From Pseudomonadota bacterium (GTDB lineage Bacteria; Pseudomonadota; Alphaproteobacteria; Kiloniellales; J153): 33,902 nt of DNA. The notes below the pieces were generated by a model. It saw only the letters and a list, made by a program, of their open reading frames with translations, ran no database searches and was not told where the DNA came from. Shown here piece by piece: positions 1 to 7,648 of this stretch. Location: positions 1 to 33,902 of the forward strand of contig JACZWN010000004.1 of the NCBI GenBank assembly GCA_022572105.1, in the 5' to 3' direction. The translations under genes and the position numbers were made by a program. How positions within the stretch are numbered: the first letter of the stretch is position 1; every line of letters starts with the position of its first letter.

Positions 1-248
1 TCAACCCGGCCGTGGCCGCACACGGCGGCCACATCGCCCTGGTCGACGTGCAGGACGATACCGTTTATATCCGCCTGGAAGGGGGGTGCCAGGGCTGCGG
101 CATGGCCGACGTCACCCTGAAGCAGGGCGTGGTGACGGAGATCCAGGCCGTCGCCCCGACGATCAAGAACGTCCTCGACGTCACCGACCACGCCGGCGGC
201 ACCAACCCCTATTACCAGCCGGGCAAGGGCGGCGCGAGCGCGTTATAG
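1..248 (+). CDS. NifU-like C-terminal domain Fe-S cluster scaffold protein (5' partial)
   Basis: The reading frame is open from the left edge (codons start at base 3), so the N-terminus lies outside the window. About 81 residues are visible and match the Nfu domain (NifU C-terminus): NPAVAAHGGH, then GGCQGCGM with the CxxC that carries a bridging Fe-S cluster, then a TLKQGV stretch and a DVTDH...NPYY tail. The family delivers or repairs [4Fe-4S] clusters in the cytoplasm. The tail after the DVTDH motif is usual for proteobacterial NfuA-like proteins. Whether an A-type scaffold domain precedes it, as in true NfuA, cannot be seen. A GTG at base 12 is an internal Val, not a start, because the conserved NPAV lies before it. 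Confidence 0.9.
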   Translation, partial: NPAVAAHGGHIALVDVQDDTVYIRLEGGCQGCGMADVTLKQGVVTEIQAVAPTIKNVLDVTDHAGGTNPYYQPGKGGASAL

Positions 249-268
249 CGCCGGGAAGCCGTCTCTAT

Positions 269-291
269 GGGTCATTATCAACGCTCCTTGG
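269..291 (-). repeat. Dispersed 23-bp intergenic repeat, copy 1
   Basis: The reverse complement of these 23 bases is identical to 12039-12061. A diverged third copy lies at 12336-12361. This copy sits in the 81-bp gap between the NifU-type gene and the ATP-grasp gene. On the minus strand it starts CCAAGGAGCG and ends TAATGACCC. Function unknown. Confidence 0.75.
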
Positions 292-329
292 CATGAGTTG
301 CCCGTGGCGGCGTCGTTCGGTACACGCCC

Positions 330-1577
330 GTGAATGATGGTCCGGTCAGTGGGCGCCTTTTGTTGTTGGTGCCAACCACGTCGTACCGCATCGGCGATTT
401 CCTGCATGCAGCTGAACGGCTTGACGTCGACGTGGCGGTGGGTTCCAACCGACGTCAGGTGCTCGAACGATATTCCAAAGGCCGCACCGTGACCTTGGAT
501 TTCAACGATGTGGAACGGGGCATTGCCCAGATCGAATTCTACAGCCGCGATTTTCCCTTGGCCGCTATTGTCGGTGTCGACGATGAAACCACCCTGATCG
601 CGGCAAAGGCATCGAAGGCATTGGGCTTGCCCCACAACGCCCCCGAGGCGGTAGAGGCGACCGGAAACAAGCACAGCTTTCGTACGCGCCTTGCCAATTC
701 CGGCCTGCCGGCGCCGCGATTCCGCCTAATTTCTGTTGACGACGATCCGGTGCGGGCCGCGCGGGACTCCTTTTATCCGGCAGTGCTGAAGCCATTGGCG
801 CTCTCGGCCAGCCGGGGCGTCATCCGCGCCGACGACCCAGCCCAATTCGCCACCGCGGCCCGACGCATCAGTGCGATCCTGGACGACGCAGACATCCGCG
901 GCGAAGCGGCGAGTCATATTCTCGTCGAGGAATACGTACCCGGTGACGAGGTCGCCCTGGAAGGGTTGCTCGAAGACGGCCTACTCACGGTGCTGGCGCT
1001 GTTCGACAAGCCCGACCCGTTGGAAGGGCCCTATTTCGAAGAGACCATATACGTAACGCCGTCGCGTTTGCCGGTTCATGTGCAGAATGCCATCGCCGCC
1101 ACGGTGAACCGCGCCGTCGCCACGCTAGGCTTGCGCGAGGGGCCCATCCACGCGGAATTGCGCATCAACGACGAGGGCGTCTGGCTGATTGAGGTCGCGG
1201 CCCGTTCAATTGGCGGGCTTTGTTCCCGTGCCTTGCATTTCGGCGCCGGCGGTCGCCTGGAGGACTTGATCCTGCGGCACGCCCTGGGCCTGCCCGCGCC
1301 ACCCATCGGGTTGGACCGTCCGGCAACCGGTGTCATGATGATTCCCATTCCAGCGGCCGGTGTGCTGCGCCACGTCGTCGGGATAGAGGCTGCACGTGCG
1401 CTGGCGAACATCGACGACGTGACCATCAGCATTCCCATCGGCGAAACGTTGGTTCCGGTGCCCGAAGGCAACAGATACCTGGGCTTTATCTTCGCCAGCG
1501 GCGATACGCCGGAGGCAGTCGAGGCGGCCTTGCGGGTGGCACACAACGAACTTGAATTTACAATCGAGCCCGGTTAG
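330..1577 (+). CDS. ATP-grasp domain protein (carboxylate-amine ligase, L-amino-acid-ligase-like)
   Basis: A 415-residue protein with GTG start. The ATP-grasp fold is visible: a pre-ATP-grasp Rossmann-like part (residues 8-110, with VGVDDETTLIAAKASKALGL), NK at 113-114, the lysine strand AVLKPLALSASRG (151-163), the hinge ILVEEYVPGDEVALEG (197-212) and the Mg-binding end E276 and LIEVAARSIGG (286-296). The C-terminal YLGFIFASGDTPEAVEAAL resembles the lid common in the dipeptide/L-amino acid ligase branch. Such enzymes activate a carboxylate as acyl phosphate and join it to an amine. The substrate cannot be read from sequence. It converges on a SagB-type nitroreductase gene 83 bp away; whether they share a pathway is unknown. 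The ribosome site is weak, and no better in-frame start lies before the first beta strand. Confidence 0.82.
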   Translation: MNDGPVSGRLLLLVPTTSYRIGDFLHAAERLDVDVAVGSNRRQVLERYSKGRTVTLDFNDVERGIAQIEFYSRDFPLAAIVGVDDETTLIAAKASKALGLPHNAPEAVEATGNKHSFRTRLANSGLPAPRFRLISVDDDPVRAARDSFYPAVLKPLALSASRGVIRADDPAQFATAARRISAILDDADIRGEAASHILVEEYVPGDEVALEGLLEDGLLTVLALFDKPDPLEGPYFEETIYVTPSRLPVHVQNAIAATVNRAVATLGLREGPIHAELRINDEGVWLIEVAARSIGGLCSRALHFGAGGRLEDLILRHALGLPAPPIGLDRPATGVMMIPIPAAGVLRHVVGIEAARALANIDDVTISIPIGETLVPVPEGNRYLGFIFASGDTPEAVEAALRVAHNELEFTIEPG

Positions 1578-1634
1578 GACCCGTGAAAGTATGCCTTGCT
1601 GTCTGGGAAGCACGGAGACAGAGGTATATTGGAC

Positions 1635-1660
1635 CTAAGTTAGGCGGACCACCGACTTAG
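1635..1660. terminator. Possible weak bidirectional terminator between convergent genes
   Basis: CTAAGT (1635-1640) pairs with ACTTAG (1655-1660) across a 14-base loop, between the stop of the ATP-grasp gene and the stop of the nitroreductase gene. No T-run follows on either strand, so the call rests mainly on position. Confidence 0.3.
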
Positions 1661-3379
1661 TTATATCCCGGACATACCCGGCGAGGTTCGCTCGCGGGGC
1701 AAGTGGCCATAGGCCGCTAGTGTGGTTAACCGGTCGTCGTCCACGGCCCCGCCGACGGTAAAGTGATAAAGGCTCTGCCAGGCATCATTCGAGAGATCGA
1801 TGCCGAACAGCTGATGCACGACGTCGTCGAAGTAACAGCCCATGCCGGTCGAGCGCACCCCGGCGGCCTCGGCCTCAAGATAAAGCACTTGGCCAATCAG
1901 ACCGGTTTCCCAGAACAGGCGGCGGTATGCCCATGCCCCGTCCTCCTCGAGAGTGCGCGCGAAGTCGGCTACCATACCGAGACTGAAGGCGCTGTCGCCG
2001 GCGATCGCCTGAAAGCAGCTTGCATGGGCGGCGGCCTCGCGGCAATCCCCGAGGGCCAAGGCGTAGAGCGGCATGCCGCTCGACTCGACGTGTCCCCATG
2101 TAAACCGATCGTGACAGGCGGTACGGAAAGCGTCGAGCCGGGCCTCGTCGCGCACGAGAACGTATAGCCCCGGTGAAAGCCCATCGATTCGATGCACGAA
2201 TAGACACAAATGGATTCGGCTGGGAAAATCGAGCGCCGTCCACGGCGGGTACGGGCGATCGGGGAGTGTGCGCGCAAGCATGCCGAAGAAGGCATCGAGT
2301 GACAGCCCGGTCCGCGCGTCCATGTCGACGGCACTTCGTCGCTGACGGATGATCGCCGCCGCCCGTGGAACATCACGCTTTGGTCCCGACGCAGGAGTGC
2401 CGATGGCTCCCCGATCGGGGAATGGGAGCGGTGCTGTGGACGGCTTGACCGTGGCGTCCTCGACGGCGGCGATTCCCGCCCAATCGACGTGATCACGGCT
2501 CAGCCGGTTCGCTTTACCCGCCCAAGGGGATGCCCGCACGCCGGCGACCGTACTTTTCGTCAAATTGGGCGCGATGGCACCGCCTGGGTCGGTGACCACC
2601 GTCGCAATCAAGTCGGGGTGCTCGGCTTCGACGTCATCGAAGTCGGTGGTGCGGTCGACGCCGAGCAGCCCGGCGACCTCGGTGTCGGAGAGCGCCGACA
2701 CGAGCGCGACACGCCAACCAAGAGCAGCAGCGGAGAAGCACATCGCCCCGAGAGCGTGGCCCACGTCATGCTGACAGTAGCGGTAGGCGCGTTCACCGTA
2801 TTTCCAGGCCTCGCGCCAATGCACCGACGTGAGGCCGACGAGAAAAGCGCCTACCGGCAGCCCGGCGGCGAGAGCGCCCCACGCCGCTTGGCCAAGGACG
2901 CAGCGTTGCTCGAGAGCGTGCTCGCGCGGCGCGTAATGATACACCCCGCCGCAATCCGACAGTGAGGCAAGAGGTGGCAATACCACATAGCCCTCTGTCG
3001 GGTGTAAATTGCCGCTCGATGGGTTGCTGCGCAACGCCCAGCGTGTGCCCTGGAACTCCTTCCAGGCGGTGAGCCCAAGCGAGAGTTCGAGGAATAGGCC
3101 CAGGCTCTCGGCGGTCAGAGGCCGGGGCGGCGTCTCCTTGGATTGGAACAACGAGTCATAGGGCGGCGTGCCGTCATCGCGTACAAGTGGCAACTCGATG
3201 TTTCGGGCGCCTGAGAAGCGGCGAAACGGGTCGGGCTGGTTAGCCCAGTCTAGGTATCCCGGCCCTGGCGCGAATCGCCCGGGCAGATGTTTGGTGCGTT
3301 GATGGTAGGTGCGCACCCGCGCCACCGCGTCGGGAACGCCAGGGACGTCACGGGGCGGGCTGTTAGGGTTCGAGGCCAT
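1661..3379 (-). CDS. SagB/ThcOx-type dehydrogenase with two nitroreductase domains
   Basis: A 572-residue protein with two nitroreductase-fold halves. The N-terminal half starts with the family signature YHQRTKHLPGRFA and DWANQPDPFRRF (residues 25-55) and has RSNPSSGNLHPTE (117-129), the FMN-binding loop typical of SagB/ThcOx proteins. The second half (from about residue 345, IIRQRRSAVDMD) is a diverged copy ending with SDAWQSLYHFTVGG-type sequence. SagB and ThcOx oxidise azolines to azoles in peptide natural products. Stand-alone two-domain relatives in proteobacteria have no settled function. No YcaO, cyclodehydratase or precursor peptide gene is visible nearby, so a RiPP role is not supported. 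The ATG at 3379 has a poor Shine-Dalgarno, but the conserved motif begins 24 residues in, which fits the start. Confidence 0.85.
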   Translation of the reverse strand: MASNPNSPPRDVPGVPDAVARVRTYHQRTKHLPGRFAPGPGYLDWANQPDPFRRFSGARNIELPLVRDDGTPPYDSLFQSKETPPRPLTAESLGLFLELSLGLTAWKEFQGTRWALRSNPSSGNLHPTEGYVVLPPLASLSDCGGVYHYAPREHALEQRCVLGQAAWGALAAGLPVGAFLVGLTSVHWREAWKYGERAYRYCQHDVGHALGAMCFSAAALGWRVALVSALSDTEVAGLLGVDRTTDFDDVEAEHPDLIATVVTDPGGAIAPNLTKSTVAGVRASPWAGKANRLSRDHVDWAGIAAVEDATVKPSTAPLPFPDRGAIGTPASGPKRDVPRAAAIIRQRRSAVDMDARTGLSLDAFFGMLARTLPDRPYPPWTALDFPSRIHLCLFVHRIDGLSPGLYVLVRDEARLDAFRTACHDRFTWGHVESSGMPLYALALGDCREAAAHASCFQAIAGDSAFSLGMVADFARTLEEDGAWAYRRLFWETGLIGQVLYLEAEAAGVRSTGMGCYFDDVVHQLFGIDLSNDAWQSLYHFTVGGAVDDDRLTTLAAYGHLPRERTSPGMSGI

Positions 3380-3504
3380 GGGTTCAGGGTTCCGCTCATC
3401 TCGGACGCACGCACCGGCAAAGCCGCGGTCGACAGCATGATGTGGCCAGGACCGACCGGGAGGAAGGCCTAACTTTTCCCCGCGGGTGCGGCGACTCTAT
3501 GGGG

Positions 3505-3765
3505 CTATTTCGTCGGCGGTGTGTGTTCGACGTCGCGTTCTACATCGAGGGCGTGCAATGCCTGAAGAACCAGGTCGAACATTTCCGGGCGGCGAACCGC
3601 CATCCCGGCCTCCTCTTCTGCCACCTCGAGCTGACGGGCGTCGTATTCCCAGCGGCGCAGAATCTCGATTTTCTGATCGCGGGTAAGCTCGTCGTTGGCA
3701 ACGACATCCATCGGATCCTCGAACACCATCGTGGGATCCAGCATCGCCTTATTCACATCTATCAT
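3505..3765 (-). CDS. Conserved small hypothetical protein (86 aa)
   Basis: An 86-residue acidic, helix-rich protein beginning MIDVNKAMLDP. I recognise the pattern PMDVVANDELTRDQKIEILRRWEYDARQLEVAEEEGM-like from uncharacterised alphaproteobacterial proteins, but no function is known to me. The start at 3765 is chosen over an upstream ATG at 3834 because GGGAGG lies 9 bases before it and the upstream 23 residues are low-complexity. It is divergent from the NDUFA9-like gene, with about 170 bp between starts. No membrane segment or signal peptide is seen. Confidence 0.75.
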   Translation of the reverse strand: MIDVNKAMLDPTMVFEDPMDVVANDELTRDQKIEILRRWEYDARQLEVAEEEAGMAVRRPEMFDLVLQALHALDVERDVEHTPPTK

Positions 3766-3935
3766 GATCGGCGGCCTCCCGTCCCTGGGCGGGGCCGATG
3801 CCTGCTTCCGAGTTTGCTCGCCCGGACCATGCACTCGGCAAATGCCATTTGCCCGTTCAAAATTCTAGCATATCCAGTGGTGCCACGAATATAGGTGGAT
3901 TCGGGTTATGCTTCGGTCTTCAGGAGCGAGAACCG

Positions 3936-4868
3936 ATGGCATCCAAACGTGTAACCGTATTCGGAGGATCGGGATTCCTCGGTCGCCAAATCGTGAAGTG
4001 CCTGGCCGCCGAGGGGGTCAGCATACGGGTCGCCGTCCGGCACCCCGAGCGCGCATCCTTCATCGAACGGCTCGGCCGGGACGGCCAAATCGAACTGGTG
4101 CGCGCCGACGTATGGGACGAATCGACGGTTGCCCGGGCGGTGAAGCAGTCGGCTTCCGTCATCAATACCGTCGGCCACTATGTGGAGAAAAGCGGCGCGA
4201 CGTTCGACGCCATCCATGGGCAGGGCGCCCACAACGTCGCCCGGCAAGCCGGAGATGCTGGCGTCGAGCGGCTGATCCATATCTCGGGTCTGGGCGCCGA
4301 TCCCAGGTCTGAATCCCCTTACGTTCAAGCCCGGGGCATCGGCGAAGACCTGGTTAAAGGCGCATTTGAGGGCGTGACCATCCTCCGCCCCAGCGTGATC
4401 TTCGGCCCCGATGATTCCTTCTTCAACACCCTCGCCGGCATGGCACGACGGACTCCGGTCCTGCCCCTGTTCGGCATGGGCCGCACGAACCTGCAGCCCG
4501 TATTCGTGGGAGACGTTGCGGAAGCCTGCGTGAGGGTCCTGGCCGATCCCTCGACGCAGGGCAAGGCCTACGAATTGGGCGGGCCCCGGGTCTACACCTA
4601 CAAAGCACTCTTACAATTGGTGCTCAAGCAAGTCGACAGGAGAAGGGTTTTGGTCCCGGTGCCGTTCTTCTTGTGGGACACGTTAGCGGCCGGTATGGCG
4701 CTCTTCCCCAACCCGCCATTGACCCGTGATCAAGTGAAGCTGATGAAACAGGACAACGTGATCGAGGGGAACGAATTGACACTGGAAGACCTCGGGATTA
4801 GCCCGGTCTCCGTGGAAGAGATCCTGTCCACCTACATCAGCCCTGATTACGGAGTTCCAGCATCTTGA
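3936..4868 (+). CDS. Complex I NDUFA9-subunit-family NAD(P)-binding protein (atypical SDR)
   Basis: A 310-residue protein with an N-terminal Rossmann fold, VFGGSGFLGRQIV (residues 8-20; GGxGFxG nucleotide loop), followed by AVRHPERA, which suggests NADP(H) binding, and VINTVGHYVEKSG and HISGLGADP further on. The canonical SDR Tyr-x3-Lys is replaced by YVQARGIGED, as in atypical NDUFA9-like SDRs. The C-terminal GGPRVYTYKALLQLVL matches the family. In mitochondria and alphaproteobacteria this family supports or is part of NADH:ubiquinone oxidoreductase; other members act on quinone or lipid substrates. The start at 3936 has AGGAG at 3922-3926, and length is normal. A longer frame from 3798 is rejected because its extra residues are unlike the family. 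Confidence 0.85.
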   Translation: MASKRVTVFGGSGFLGRQIVKCLAAEGVSIRVAVRHPERASFIERLGRDGQIELVRADVWDESTVARAVKQSASVINTVGHYVEKSGATFDAIHGQGAHNVARQAGDAGVERLIHISGLGADPRSESPYVQARGIGEDLVKGAFEGVTILRPSVIFGPDDSFFNTLAGMARRTPVLPLFGMGRTNLQPVFVGDVAEACVRVLADPSTQGKAYELGGPRVYTYKALLQLVLKQVDRRRVLVPVPFFLWDTLAAGMALFPNPPLTRDQVKLMKQDNVIEGNELTLEDLGISPVSVEEILSTYISPDYGVPAS

Positions 4869-4977
4869 GCCCCTCTCTTCAGAAAGCTGTCCCTACGCAA
4901 GCGCCGAATATGTGCAAGCCGACGTCGGCGAAGGCCCGGCCAGCGGGCAAGCTCCCGCCTCGGCACGCCGCGCGAAT

Positions 4978-5358
4978 CTAGCGGCTCGGGATCGCCGCGC
5001 CGCATGCCAGGTCTTGGTCGCGGTAGGCCGATTGCCAGTTGTGCGCGGATTCGAGCTGCGGGCACTGAAGAAACCGGACCCCGCGCAGATCGGCCGCGTC
5101 GAGATCGGCGCCATCGATCACGGCCTTGAAAAGATTGGCGCCCTCGAGGCGTGCACCGGTGAGCTTGGCGCCGCTGAGATTGGCGCCGCGAAGATCGGCG
5201 TCCCGAAGGTCGGCGCCGGAAAGATCGGCTCCCTCAAGACCCAGGCCGCGCAGGGCGCCGCCTGAAAGATCTATGGTCGCCTCGGTTTGTTCCGCCCGCC
5301 AAGCGTTCCATGCCTGGGCCCCCTGCTTCAGTACATCCATCTGTTCGTTATTCGCCAT
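4978..5358 (-). CDS. Pentapeptide-repeat protein (short, second gene of pair)
   Basis: A 126-residue protein. An N-terminal helix region (MDVLKQGAQAWNAWRAE) is followed by about twelve A(D/N)LxG pentapeptides (residues 29-94: GADLSGADLRDADLRGANL and onward), which form a right-handed quadrilateral beta-helix. The last 35 residues leave the repeat pattern. The start overlaps the end of the upstream pentapeptide gene by 11 bases, so translation is probably coupled. Members of this fold include gyrase-protecting DNA mimics (MfpA, Qnr), but most are uncharacterised, and nothing here shows a gyrase role. A second Met six codons in is an alternative start. Confidence 0.85.
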   Translation of the reverse strand: MANNEQMDVLKQGAQAWNAWRAEQTEATIDLSGGALRGLGLEGADLSGADLRDADLRGANLSGAKLTGARLEGANLFKAVIDGADLDAADLRGVRFLQCPQLESAHNWQSAYRDQDLACGAAIPSR

Positions 5359-6139
5359 CTTCCGGCTCCGGGATCAAGTCAAGAGGCAGGCGCGTATGGG
5401 CATCGCGGATCGTGTGCATGATTTGCTCTATGGTCAGTCCCCCCACATCCCGCAGATCGGCGCCCGACAAATCGGTGCGGTGAAACGTCGCCACCCGCAG
5501 ATAAGCACCGCGGAGATCGGCGCCGTTGAATGACGCGTGCTTTAGGATTACGCCGCCCATTCGGGCACCCCGCAGGTCCGCACCGTGTAGACACGTATCC
5601 TGGAACGACGCGCCACGCAGGTTCGCCCGGCGTAAATCCGCACCGCTCAGATCCGCCCCATCGAGAATCGCGCCACTCATATCGGCGTCGCGAAAGTTCG
5701 CATTGCGGAAGTCTGAGTTTGCCATGATGGCAAACTCCATATCGGCTTCGGCCATGCAAACTCCTTCGCAGTCGGCGTCGGTCAAATTGATCCCGCTGAG
5801 CCGCCCACGGGTCAAGTCGGCGGCGGCGAGACGGCCGCGTTGCATCGTGGCTCCGATCAGGATCGCTCGCCTGAGATCGGCGCCCGCGAAGTCCGCGCCG
5901 GCGAGATCCGCACGTTGCATGCGGATGTGCCATAGCTTCATACCGGCGAAGGATTTCCCCACGAGATCGGTCGAGTCCAGATTGGCCCGTTTACCAGACC
6001 GCTGCTTGGATTCCACATAGAGCTCGTGGGCTTGGAGAGTCCGTGCCAGCGCCTCGGGTGCAATCGAGCGCATCGGGGCGCCATCATGGAAATCGATGCC
6101 CCCCGCGAACGGCGAGCGAGGCAGGGTGGAGTCGGCCAT
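5348..6139 (-). CDS. Pentapeptide-repeat protein (long, first gene of pair)
   Basis: A 263-residue protein. Residues 22-52 (MRSIAPEALARTLQAHEL, then GKRANLD) form the helical cap often seen before pentapeptide repeats. Repeats run from about residue 52 to 232 with near-continuous A(D/N)(L/F/M)xx periodicity, giving a long beta-helix of roughly nine coils. The C-terminal GLTIEQIMHTIRDAHTRLP resembles the closing segment of this protein family. No signal peptide or membrane segment is seen, so it is probably cytoplasmic. It forms an operon with the shorter pentapeptide gene. The start has no clear Shine-Dalgarno; an internal ATG at 6073 would drop the first 22 residues but keep the cap. Confidence 0.85.
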   Translation of the reverse strand: MADSTLPRSPFAGGIDFHDGAPMRSIAPEALARTLQAHELYVESKQRSGKRANLDSTDLVGKSFAGMKLWHIRMQRADLAGADFAGADLRRAILIGATMQRGRLAAADLTRGRLSGINLTDADCEGVCMAEADMEFAIMANSDFRNANFRDADMSGAILDGADLSGADLRRANLRGASFQDTCLHGADLRGARMGGVILKHASFNGADLRGAYLRVATFHRTDLSGADLRDVGGLTIEQIMHTIRDAHTRLPLDLIPEPEDGE

Positions 6140-6229
6140 GTGGATAATAGTAGCAGGTGTCCGTTCTTGGACCTAGGCCTCGGGTTGCGGCACAGCGACG
6201 ACCATGCTGGCAAGCAGGGGACAGCGGAT

Positions 6230-6391
6230 TTAATCCGGAAACGTCTCAACCAGCTCTTTGAGCCGGGCCTTGGCATCCCGCAGTATGGACTCGCCGTCGC
6301 CGACAAGGAGGATGTCGAAGTCGAGATCCAGGAGCTTGCGCAGGTTATTTCGGAGGCGAGCCGGGTCATCCATTACGCGCTCCGGCAGGCG
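6230..6391 (-). pseudogene. C-terminal remnant of a metallo-beta-lactamase-fold hydrolase
   Basis: The frame reads RLPERVMDDPARL, LRKLLDLDFDILLVGDGES and then ILRDAKARLKELVE before a stop. This matches the last 50-55 residues of MBL-fold hydrolases, where a LDFD-LL-GDGE/GHG segment carries part of the C-terminal fold. The metal-binding HxHxDH core and the other 150 or more residues are missing. Sequence further upstream on this strand is unrelated and runs into the promoter region of the next gene. The open frame extends to a GTG at 6442, but the first 17 codons show no family match. I read it as a decayed gene tail, not a functional small protein. Confidence 0.55.
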
Positions 6392-6562
6392 TCCGACAAC
6401 CCTTAACAAAACCAGGCATTCGCGGCGGCATGCTGAGAGCACCTGAACGACGGGAATCGACGCGAATCGATCGTTCGACGAAAAGCAGCCCTCCGCTGGC
6501 TCGAACCCTCCTCACGCACAGACCAGCCCGCCGGGTGTTGCAATTTGATCTGCACCGTTTTA

Positions 6563-6584
6563 GTATACCTACCGGTGTATATAC
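6563..6584. promoter_or_regulatory. Candidate TetR-family operator
   Basis: A 22-bp imperfect palindrome: GTATA (6563-6567), central ACCGGT (6571-6576), TATAC (6580-6584); 16 of 22 positions are symmetric. It lies 18 bp before the start of the Ldi-like gene, directly before its AAGGAGG ribosome site (6587-6593). Length and position fit an operator for the TetR-type regulator encoded next. The TTGATC at 6545-6550 could be a -35 element, but no well-spaced -10 is obvious. Confidence 0.5.
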
Positions 6585-6602
6585 GTAAGGAGGGCAGCCG
6601 CA

Positions 6603-7640
6603 ATGAGCGTTTCTCCGAATGAGGCTGTAGCTGCCGCCACGCAACGGCTCGATGCCTGCTATGCTGGCCCAGAGTGTGACTGGGATCGCTTTTTCCGGCC
6701 ACGACGCGAGATGGCGAATTTCGCCACGCGGTACCATCTCGTCTATCCGGCGTTGGCTTACTTTATTACCTTGAAGGAGCGATCAGAGCTCGCAGATACC
6801 GTCCGTCCGAAGCTCGATACGATGTATCGGGGCCTTCTCGATGAAAGGGTGTGGAGCTACTGGCACAGGGAACTGGACGAGACGACCTGGCCGCTGCAGG
6901 AGCGCAACCTAACCTACGCGGGCCGGTTGGCAACTTTCGTCGGACTCTACATCGACGCCTTTGGCGAACCACCTGTCGACACAATCGATCTCGAAGGGCG
7001 CTCAACGACTTACCGCGGCCTTTCCGAGAGCTTGCATCGGCAGATGACAGAGTCGCCGAGCTGCGGTGTGAGCTGCTACCACCATCAATCGATGGTCATG
7101 TGCAATGCTCATATGCTCATCAACAACGTTCTACACGATCGGCTCTTTGGCACGTCCTATGCCTCGGCAAACGAGGCCTGGATGCGAACGCTCAATGATC
7201 ATCTGGCGCGGAACGAGCCCGACGGTCCGTTGTTCTATTACGGTACGAAATCCAATGAAGTTGCACCGGAAGAGAAGAAGAAATCCGTCGGGGCAGATAT
7301 ATGGGCGCTGTTCCTCATGAGTGGGGTGATCCCCGACCGGGTATCGGACTGGTTCGAACGTTGGCAGTCGAACATCACCTATGCAGATGATCGGGCCTAT
7401 GTCGAAGTAACTCCCAAGGATTTGGAAATCGAGTTCTCTTCGGTTCCCTTAGCGACGGCCTGGGCGTTTTGTCTTGCCAAGGAACTTGGTCAGAATGAGC
7501 GCGCCGAATTGCTGCGCAACTCACTCAAGGATCAGGTGGTGACAGGCTTCGAGCTCGATCCCTTGCTGTCCGGGCTGTACCTCCTTGGGGAGAAGCTGCG
7601 ACCGGGGGCGTTCTACCGTCTCGTTTCCGGCGCAGGTTAG
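6603..7640 (+). CDS. Linalool dehydratase/isomerase (Ldi)-family protein
   Basis: A 345-residue protein that aligns along its length with linalool dehydratase-isomerase of Castellaniella defragrans as I remember it. Matching blocks are ATRYHLVYPALAY (41-53), WPLQERNLTYAGRL (96-109; Ldi has KENIMYKGHL), GVSCYHHQSMVMCNA (155-169; Ldi has GIVCEPDNYFVQCNS) and DRLFGTSYASANEAW (179-193). The two active-site cysteines are kept at the same spacing (C158, C167; C171 and C180 in Ldi). The catalytic-site His129 position is Arg108, Met125 is Thr104, and EPDN is YHHQ, so the substrate is probably different. No signal peptide is seen, unlike periplasmic Ldi. The predicted fold is an alpha/alpha barrel. 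AAGGAGG sits 9 bases before ATG. A TetR gene follows 8 bases after the stop. Confidence 0.72.
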   Translation: MSVSPNEAVAAATQRLDACYAGPECDWDRFFRPRREMANFATRYHLVYPALAYFITLKERSELADTVRPKLDTMYRGLLDERVWSYWHRELDETTWPLQERNLTYAGRLATFVGLYIDAFGEPPVDTIDLEGRSTTYRGLSESLHRQMTESPSCGVSCYHHQSMVMCNAHMLINNVLHDRLFGTSYASANEAWMRTLNDHLARNEPDGPLFYYGTKSNEVAPEEKKKSVGADIWALFLMSGVIPDRVSDWFERWQSNITYADDRAYVEVTPKDLEIEFSSVPLATAWAFCLAKELGQNERAELLRNSLKDQVVTGFELDPLLSGLYLLGEKLRPGAFYRLVSGAG

Positions 7641-7648
7641 GGCTGATC

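Noticed and set aside
1661..3379. RiPP azole biosynthesis cluster around the SagB-like gene
   Set aside because: No YcaO, cyclodehydratase or precursor peptide is visible, and the protein is of the stand-alone two-domain type.
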